Source of the DNA: Didymodactylos carnosus
Lineage: Eukaryota > Rotifera > Eurotatoria > Philodinida > Philodinidae
Length of the DNA stretch: 23,887 nt
Direction of reading: 5' to 3'
NCBI GenBank assembly: GCA_905250885.1
Contig: CAJNOQ010002531.1
Coordinates: 1 to 23,887, forward strand
Shown: piece after piece, positions 17,851 to 23,887 of the stretch
How the letters are laid out: each line of letters opens with the position of its first letter
Numbering within the stretch: position 1 is the first letter of the stretch
Notes under the pieces: generated by a model
What the model was told of the DNA's origin: nothing
The model's database searches: none
The model's input: only the letters and a program-made list of their open reading frames with translations
Made by a program: the position numbers and the translations under genes

Positions 17851-17860
17851 AATCAACAGT

Positions 17861-18094
17861 GTGCAGAATAAACCGTTATTTCCACCACGTTTATTAACAA
17901 TTACAATGCATACATACGAACATTATATTTCTCAACGGTGTCAGATTCATGTTTCCCATAAGGATAACGTTGAACCATTCGTTATGTTATGTGCTACGGT
18001 TAAAAAATTACTCAGGCGGTCGGCCTCAAAAAAAGATAACTTTTCTAATGAAAATATCTCTAAAACTAGTATTCAATTCGGTTTTCAGTATTAG
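17861..18094 (+). CDS. Exon-like open frame, unrecognised
   Basis: The open segment reads QNKPLFPPRLLTITMHTYEH and onward with mixed codons, ending at TAG; no initiating ATG opens it (first ATG 17906). It begins right after the 1150-bp element and could be a displaced exon of the RRM pseudogene upstream, whose Ser-rich exon has a similar NKPLLSPRL phrase. That similarity is short and may be chance. Could also be a random open frame. Confidence 0.2.
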   Translation: MQNKPLFPPRLLTITMHTYEHYISQRCQIHVSHKDNVEPFVMLCATVKKLLRRSASKKDNFSNENISKTSIQFGFQY

Positions 18095-18464
18095 GCATAA
18101 ATAATCAGTTCTTGTTTTTATTCGAAACCGTTAGAAAAGTTAGAAAAAATGAATGTTAAAAAATATTAAATTAAAACAAGACTACGATTTATCTTACTCA
18201 TATGTTCAATTTGGAAAAACAAGAAAAGAAATTACTTTTTTACTTTAACAGCAAAAAATAATTATGATTATGTTTGTGAACTTACGATTTTTATTCAAAT
18301 TGCTCTTCTTGCTGTTGATTATTATTTATCCTCAAATATTTGTTCGAATATATTCATCCTCACTATAAAGACGACTAATCGACAAAACAAAAGTATACTT
18401 GACCATGTGTACTTGATTAAAGACCCGTTCAGTAAAATAGAGCAAGTGGTACAGGTTACGACTT

Positions 18465-18600
18465 TTTGACAACCTATAACCTAACCTATAAAAGTTTTCA
18501 CAATCTAAACCTAACCTACGAAACGCGTAACCTAAACCTAACCTAACCTATTCATGTTTTTCGTAACCTAACCTAGGTTAACCTAATATAACCTTTTGCA
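18465..18600. repeat. AACCTA-rich degenerate repeat block
   Basis: Irregular repeats of TAACCTA and AAACCTAACC, with short AT-rich interruptions and one central AACCTAGGTT palindrome. The motif resembles a TTAGGT hexamer array but is too irregular to call telomeric. Confidence 0.7.
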
Positions 18601-19069
18601 ATTTCTTCCCAAAATCAGGTTTCAGAAGCCTAAACTTCAGCTTTCTTCCATATCGTTATTGTTTTTATCTAAACACCGCCTGAAAGGTAAGCTTATACAA
18701 AATAAATTACATTTTACATGAATATAGAAATGAATTGGTTGAGTCTTTTATTCTTTAATGCAATCTTTGGAAAATAACTTTCTGAACAGGGAAACCCTCT
18801 TGAGAGTAGACCAGAATTCCACTTTAGGCTCTCGATGCTACAAAGGTTCTGTTATTGTTGTGTATTTGTCATCTATTTTTAGCAAACGGAAGTTTTTTCT
18901 CTGTACTTCCTTTTTTGATCGTGCTATTTTTCAGTTTAAAAATGGCTCAGTTTAAACTAGAGAACCTCGGTCTGAACTTCATCCTCAATCGATAAAACTC
19001 CACTCGAACCACGCTTTATTACTCAAAGTGTTGGCTGTTTTAATGTGGGCGTTCAAAATCGGTTTCTTT
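18601..19069. other. Between the two AACCTA blocks, no gene seen
   Basis: The open frame at about 18758-18955 has no recognisable domain. With AACCTA-rich sequence on both sides, this stretch may be the interior of a larger repeat element whose ends carry the motif. Confidence 0.4.
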
Positions 19070-19170
19070 CGTTTAGGTTAAAAATAGGTTATCAATAGCG
19101 TAACCTACAACCTAATCTATAAAAAATTTCATAACCTACCCTCATAGCTTAAGTTAGGTTATGTTTAACC
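19070..19170. repeat. Second AACCTA/TAGGTT block
   Basis: GGTT and TAGGTT motifs (about 19074-19095, 19153-19163) mix with CAACCTAATCTA and CATAACCTACC in the opposite sense. Inverted relative to parts of the block at 18465-18600, consistent with the two blocks being opposite ends of one decayed element. Confidence 0.55.
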
Positions 19171-19336
19171 TCCACGACTCTTCTTCAGCACATATTGAGC
19201 GGCTTTTATGCTCAAATATGACCTTTTCTCATTAAGTTGAACAGTTATTCAAGAATATATCCTGATTGCTGCTGAAGTTAGAGCTGAGAAATTTTCTAGT
19301 CATTTATGTAAGCTCCTGGATACAGAACTTCCTGGG

Positions 19337-19451
19337 GTCCGTATCACAAAAAAACTTAAGTCTTTGTTATTGTACACTTACGTGCTAATTTTATACACTT
19401 AAGTTTGACTTAAGTCTAGGTCGGTGACTTCAGTTTTTTCGTGATACGGCC
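19337..19451. mobile_element. 115-bp MITE with 7-bp target duplication
   Basis: The ends GTCCGTATCAC and GTGATACGGCC are inverted with one mismatch, and the pairing extends inward through A-rich and ACTTAAGT-like sequence. TCCTGGG flanks it exactly on both sides (19330-19336 and 19452-19458). Non-coding. Superfamily uncertain: 7 or 8 bp would fit hAT or related cut-and-paste families. Confidence 0.85.
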
Positions 19452-19775
19452 TCCTGGGCTTAACCAAAAACAGAAAGCAGTTTTGAAATCGAATCTTGCA
19501 GGTGAAATGAGCTCCGTATTCTTCGCGTACTACAAATGGAACAAAACCTGTTGTTTTCATCGCCTCAGACTCTTGTACCTGGATAAAAAAAATGTACAAT
19601 ATTATTTAGGCCTCTATTTAACATCGACAATTTTAATATATCAAAACAAATGAAAAGATAATAATCCCCAGGTCAAAAATGATTAATGAGCAAAACTGTA
19701 GCATGTTCTAACTCTTTTTTTTCCGGCTAATAGTAGAAAAAAACGCTGCGCTAGATTTTATGAATTTATCGTCTT

Positions 19776-19964
19776 TTATTTGCTAAGAATTAAGACTAAG
19801 ACTGTGTATTCACGAAAAGTGAGTATAATAGCCAAAATTGCCAATACGTCGTTGATTGCACATTGTTGCAAATCTCGGAGTATCTGGCGTTGATCATCTC
19901 TGAGACGATGATATGAATATGCCCGTGTGCCCAGTTCTCGAACAATACCATCTCCCCAATCAAT
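19776..19964 (-). other. Exon-like open segment, unrecognised
   Basis: On the minus strand a 62-codon open stretch runs from just after a TGA to a TAA. Readable parts are DWGDGIVRELGTRAYSYHRL, RDDQRQILRDLQQ and a hydrophobic INDVLAILAIILTF. Base use is GC-richer and more protein-like than the surroundings, but there is no start codon or obvious splice acceptor. Possibly a fragment of a transposon or gene; no family recognised. Confidence 0.25.
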
Positions 19965-20427
19965 TCATATCAATTTCTTGTCCAGAAATTACCTCTCTAT
20001 AGCTGTGTCACTAAGGAGGCTGGCTAATTTTAGAACACATTTTTCGATTAGAAAAATTTCACATATTGATTTTTCAGATATGGGTGAATGTAAGCAAAAT
20101 TTTTAATAAAACTCAAAATTCGGCCTTACCATTTTCTGCTTACTCTACATCCAAATCTAACTCTAGAAAACTGCTCTTTGGAATTTTAGAACTTGAAATG
20201 GGCTCAAAATCCATGGGACACGAACAGGATGGTAAAAGTTCTCTCCACCACTATTGCAAACCTATCTAGTCCCAGGATTTTGAAGATAAAAATATTTACT
20301 TTGCGTCATTCTAACCCATATACTTGTGAGAAAAAAAGTATGCATCGGCTTTAGAATAAATTAATTCTTTATTTTTTCAAAATTAAACATAACAAGGAGG
20401 AACAGCATTTTTCCTTTGACGATACAT

Positions 20428-20730
20428 CTAACATACTAATGCAGTTGATAACATCGACAATATCAATAACCATATACATAGCAGATAGAACAGCCAGGAA
20501 TCTGATCTTAATGTTGCCGTTTCTGTCATTGATTTGTTTAGAGTTAATAATGATTCGCTTATACTTGATTGACTTTGAATTGCTGTCGTTGCTGTTGTTG
20601 TATCTTCAACAATTTGAGTGTAATCATCATTGTCTTCATCTCTTGGATCCAAATCGAATCGAGCCGTCGTTTGCTTTGTTGTTGTAATGGACCAATAGGT
20701 TTTATCGTCGGAATCATCCATAACATACAT
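20428..20730 (-). CDS. Asp/Thr-rich stalk plus C-terminal membrane anchor, possibly the protease tail
   Basis: A 100-aa frame starts at ATG 20730 directly after an in-frame TAA and ends at TAG. Residues 1-75 are rich in Asp, Thr, Ser and Gln (DDSDDKTYWS, DEDNDDYTQ, DTTTATTAIQ). A single hydrophobic segment (about 80-98, WLFYLLCIWLLILSMLSTAL) ends the protein. This is what a stalk and C-terminal anchor would look like. The aspartic protease gene upstream on the same strand also ends in an Asp/Thr-rich linker, so this may be its original last exon, now separated by about 1 kb. No clean splice acceptor is present, so a separate small gene or remnant is equally possible. Confidence 0.4.
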   Translation of the reverse strand: MYVMDDSDDKTYWSITTTKQTTARFDLDPRDEDNDDYTQIVEDTTTATTAIQSQSSISESLLTLNKSMTETATLRSDSWLFYLLCIWLLILSMLSTALVC

Positions 20731-21311
20731 TTAGGATGTCCATCTCTCTTTCATGACAACATAAACGATTGATTTTAGCGTTCGGGTGATTTTTCTGCTC
20801 TTTTAGCATCCAGAAGATACTAACTACAAAATCTAGTGTGATTTCTGTCTAAATTCGTAAGGAATCTTTATCATAATTTTTTAAATCGGGGTTGTTCATT
20901 TTTGGTCATTATTTTGTAATAATTTTATTCAACCAGCTCTTTTCATCTGTACTTGCTTTATACTACTATTTTTTTATTGTTCTTGGTTTGAGTTAAAAGA
21001 GGAAAATACCGTCAATCTCATTTGTTAGAAAATATGTGATCTAACAACATGTTTTTTCAGGTGAAGTACAAGTAGTGAGACTAACACAAGTAGTACTTTA
21101 ATAAGACGAGTAATACTTTTCTTTCGATCGTTGTAAAGGTAAATATACGGAACGCTGAGCTGTACAGAAGGTTTGTTTTGATATTTCCATGTATTGACAG
21201 AACTCTTTTCGTCAATCCTCTTCCAAAAGGACAGTTCTAATTAAATGCTGTACTGAATAAAACTGTCTATCCATTACTTGTAGGTATCTATCTCTTTGAG
21301 AATTTTTTTCT
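20731..21311. other. No gene seen
   Basis: AT-rich sequence without a supported frame or clear repeat. It could be part of an intron of the protease gene if the anchor segment at 20428-20730 belongs to it. Confidence 0.4.
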
Positions 21312-21376
21312 TCTTTGGTGTCATTAATGCTTTTAGTGAGATACACAAAGTTAATGCCTTCTCACTCCCATCAACT
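21312..21376 (+). repeat. 65-bp inverted copy of a protease exon and its flanking intron
   Basis: These 65 bases are identical to the reverse complement of 23823-23887, the first visible protease exon together with about 25 bases of the preceding intron. Identity stops after CCATCAACT on the inner side; on the outer side it reaches the window edge, so the full length is unknown. Identity in intron as well as exon bases means the copy is recent or maintained by gene conversion, not ordinary paralogy. Confidence 0.9.
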
Positions 21377-21766
21377 TATTCTTGTAAGGCGAAACACGTA
21401 TAGATTATCTGCCAATAAAATGGATTGCTACGAGAACTAACCTTTAATCTTAAGTTTAACTCAAGCTCAAAGTATCATTTTATATTCAACTTCAAAAACA
21501 AAAAAAGCTGTACCACAGAGCAGGTATGACATTTTCTCGGGACCATATAGTAAAAAAACTAATAAAGTAAAAATAAGTCAAATCGATATGGGAGTTAAGA
21601 AGATTGTAGGCAACGTCTTTAAGGCAATTTAGGTATCCGATATTCGGATTAACATGTATTCAAAATTCTGTAAATTTTCTCGTCATTCTCCCTTCCCTCA
21701 TTTGATTGCGATTAGCCACTCGAAGCCGCACAATCCATGCCATCATACGCTATTTGTAGAACTATA
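21377..21766. other. No gene seen
   Basis: AT-rich sequence between the inverted exon copy and the 3' end of the protease frame. No further protease exon follows the copy on the plus strand. Confidence 0.4.
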
Positions 21767-23862
21767 TCAAAGAAAAAAAAGTTTTCCAAAACATAACTTT
21801 CTTGCAGTGAGAAACTCTCGCAAAATTCTCATAGTTTTCTCTAACGGTCTTTCAAATGATTCAATAGAATACCGCTCAGTTTTTTTGTTATCCAGACGTT
21901 CTATTTGAATGTTAACATTATAGCCATCATCATTATACATTTCAGTTGTCGATCGAGCATCATTGACATATTCATCGTCTAATGGGTATGAATCGTCTTC
22001 GGTTGTTGTTGCTGTTGAATCGTCATTATACAAGGAATCAAAACACGTTTGTTTTTGATCGTATGATGTTGATTTAGCAAAACCTAACCGTTTATGTTCT
22101 AAATCAAATACTGAATAATATCGAGTTAAAAACGCATCGCCATAATATCCATAATGAATTGCTGTGTGAATTTGTTAGATCATAAAATATTGACACACAT
22201 ACATTTACATTATTTTTCAAAGATATTAAATATTGATTTGGTTGTAATTGAAATATTCGCTCATTGATTTGAAATTGAACGGGTGGTAAATGAGTTGAAT
22301 AATTATATTGAATGGTGTACTAAATAATACAATAAAAATTAGTAATAATGATTTATGTTTCTATACTTACAAGCTCTCTGCGATAATCATATTTAGAACC
22401 AATAAATTTATTAATTTTGCGTATTTCGATCGAAGGACCATGGAGTTGTTTGTGAATGATGACGAAACCTAATGGATTGTTATTTTTGTCTTATGTAAGC
22501 GAGTTACGTATTTAGTAAATAAAAAGAAACGATAAATGTTGTTCCTGTGTCAGCTATAGCATAACAATTTGAACATATACTTTTATCACCTATATTTATA
22601 CTAAAAAGGTACAAAAACAAATCTTTGTCAGTATATCATTTAAACATGATATTCACATGTAATGCAAATTCTTACCTGTAACTTTCATTTTACTTATCTC
22701 AGTCGGGAACAAAAAGATTCGATAGACTGACTCTTACTTTTGATGCAAAGTTTTTTTCTCTGATTTTTAGGAAGACAAAGGGATTATGATTACGGAGTTA
22801 AAGCCCTGTTTAAAATAAAACATTGAATTATGGAGTTTGTCATCCTTTTAAAATTAAAATAACCCATGGCTCATGGGAGAAAACCATGGTCTCATAATCG
22901 AAAATTAGCCGAAAGCACTAGCGAGTACATAAACTGGAAAGATTTGAACATAAAAAATTGACTAACAGATATGTTATTGCTCTAATCTATATTGATCCGA
23001 TTTTCATTCACTCACAGAATAAAACAATTATTAAGAAGGAAAACAAGAGAGTTCTACTGAAGATACCGAGAAATATTCTCATCAGCATAATAAAAAGACA
23101 GATGAAACAAACCTTGAAGTTGAAGTATTCATTCAAAGACATACCTATCCATCAAGAATTCCCAATCTTTTTGTCCATGAATAATATTAACCCATGTTAT
23201 TGTGCCTTCATATTTTGTTTGATCAATACCACCAAATATGAATTCGTTATCGTCTTCTGCTGTGTAATTCCTTATAAACAGCAGAAAAATAGTTCATTAA
23301 ATTAGACACAATGAAAATGAATACAAACGCATTAAAGTAAAATGAAAATATTGGCTTTTCAATTAAATTTTGTTTCCACATATTATGGCATAATGATAAA
23401 CGTATATCAGGTGTTGAACAGGACAGACCTAGAAGACCATCATATTTATCTGTTTTAAGAAATCTGGCATCATCAGCTTGACCAAATAATTGCTTTTCAA
23501 TAGATAATGAACCAATCTAAAAACAACGACAGTGATTACAGTTATTATTTTTAAAAAGTAAAAGTCTTCAATCAAACAACACAAATTATTACTCACAGTT
23601 ACTGTGTCGCTCACATAAATTCCGTTTGCATAATCTCGATCAGCATAATCGATTCGGAAATATTTACCATTTGTTCTATATGTTGATGAATTCAAAGAAT
23701 TATATAAATTTCTATTGTCTAAACATGAAATGTACTTAAACTTCGTCTGTCACCATTACATCTAGTAAAGACATCGAATTAAGAAACTTATGAAAAAATA
23801 CAAGGTGAGGATTCTTACACATAGTTGATGGGAGTGAGAAGGCATTAACTTTGTGTATCTCA
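21767..23862 (-). CDS. Pepsin-family (A1) aspartic protease, 5' end beyond window
   Basis: Exons from 5' to 3' on the minus strand: 23862-23819; 23718-23597; 23516-23329; 23270-23145; 22600-22531; about 22436-22371; 22319-22209; 22161-21767. Most introns are 46-94 nt with GT-AG ends and fitting phases; one (23144-22601) is about 540 nt. The boundaries 22531/22436 and 22209/22161 do not join cleanly. Family landmarks in order: NAFSLPST (after the first DTG, which would lie in the exon outside the window), NSSTYRTNGKYFRIDYA, SDTVTIGSLSIEKQLFG, YDGLLGLS, NMWKQNLIEKPIFSFYF, FIFGGIDQTKYEG, the second catalytic motif AIADTGTTFI, LPPVQFQIN and GDAFLTRYYSVFDLEHKRLG. An Asp/Thr-rich tail follows, unlike soluble pepsins. 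Likely secreted or membrane-anchored; substrate unknown. The uneven joins could mean a pseudogene. Confidence 0.8.
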
Positions 23863-23887
23863 CTAAAAGCATTAATGACACCAAAGA

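Noticed and set aside
18465-18600. True telomeric array or chromosome end
   Set aside because: Repeats are irregular, interrupted and change orientation, and a protease gene continues to the right.
20439-20772. Plus-strand Leu/Ile-rich frames
   Set aside because: Antisense shadows of the minus-strand Asp/Thr-rich and membrane-helix frame.
21312-23887. Terminal inverted repeats of a transposon carrying the protease gene
   Set aside because: The repeated 65 bases read as a protease exon plus intron with splice sites, not as a transposon end; no flanking duplication can be tested at the window edge.
1-23887. CRISPR array or bacterial operon
   Set aside because: No regularly spaced identical repeats, no ribosome-binding-site-led gene clusters; introns indicate a eukaryote.

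Overview
The window looks like an AT-rich nuclear eukaryotic chromosome segment, crowded with non-autonomous transposons and sparse in genes. Evidence: short GT-AG introns (about 46-90 nt where they can be delimited), no operon-like packing, hAT-type elements with 8-bp target duplications, and a spliced pepsin-family gene. A small invertebrate with compact introns fits; a bdelloid rotifer is my best guess (small introns, low GC, many transposons, many acquired metabolic genes), but nothing in the window proves it.

The most notable content is a divergent pair of intronless-looking genes. One is a BtaA-type S-adenosylmethionine:diacylglycerol 3-amino-3-carboxypropyltransferase (2980-4212, minus). 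The other is a BtaB-type N-methyltransferase (8525-9283, plus). Together these two steps make the betaine lipid diacylglyceryl-N,N,N-trimethylhomoserine (DGTS), a phosphorus-free substitute for phosphatidylcholine. They are separate proteins in bacteria and one fused protein (BTA1) in fungi and green algae. Here they are unfused, head to head, and pushed apart by a roughly 2.6-kb composite foldback element (about 5084-7674).

Region by region: 1-2514 has a 150-bp direct repeat and no convincing gene. 2515-2874 is a 360-bp hAT-type MITE. 2980-4212 is btaA. 4599-4830 is a small inverted-repeat element. 5084-7674 is the foldback element, holding a 90-bp MITE, a 490-bp palindrome, a B-box-bearing hairpin and a degenerate tRNA-like sequence. 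8525-9283 is btaB. 9953-11520 carries three more foldback or palindromic elements. 11568-11913 has weak spliced-exon signals. 13209-16451 is a broken multi-exon gene with an RNA recognition motif; a 1354-bp hAT derivative (14319-15672) sits inside the RRM exon. 16701-17850 is a 1150-bp element with 37-bp perfect terminal repeats and a nested 168-bp MITE. 18465-19170 holds two AACCTA-rich blocks. 19337-19451 is a 115-bp MITE. 20428-20730 may be a separated membrane-anchor exon.

The right end (21767-23862, minus) is most of a pepsin-family aspartic protease gene in eight exons, whose first catalytic motif lies beyond the window. A 65-bp piece of its first visible exon plus flanking intron recurs, identical and inverted, at 21312-21376.
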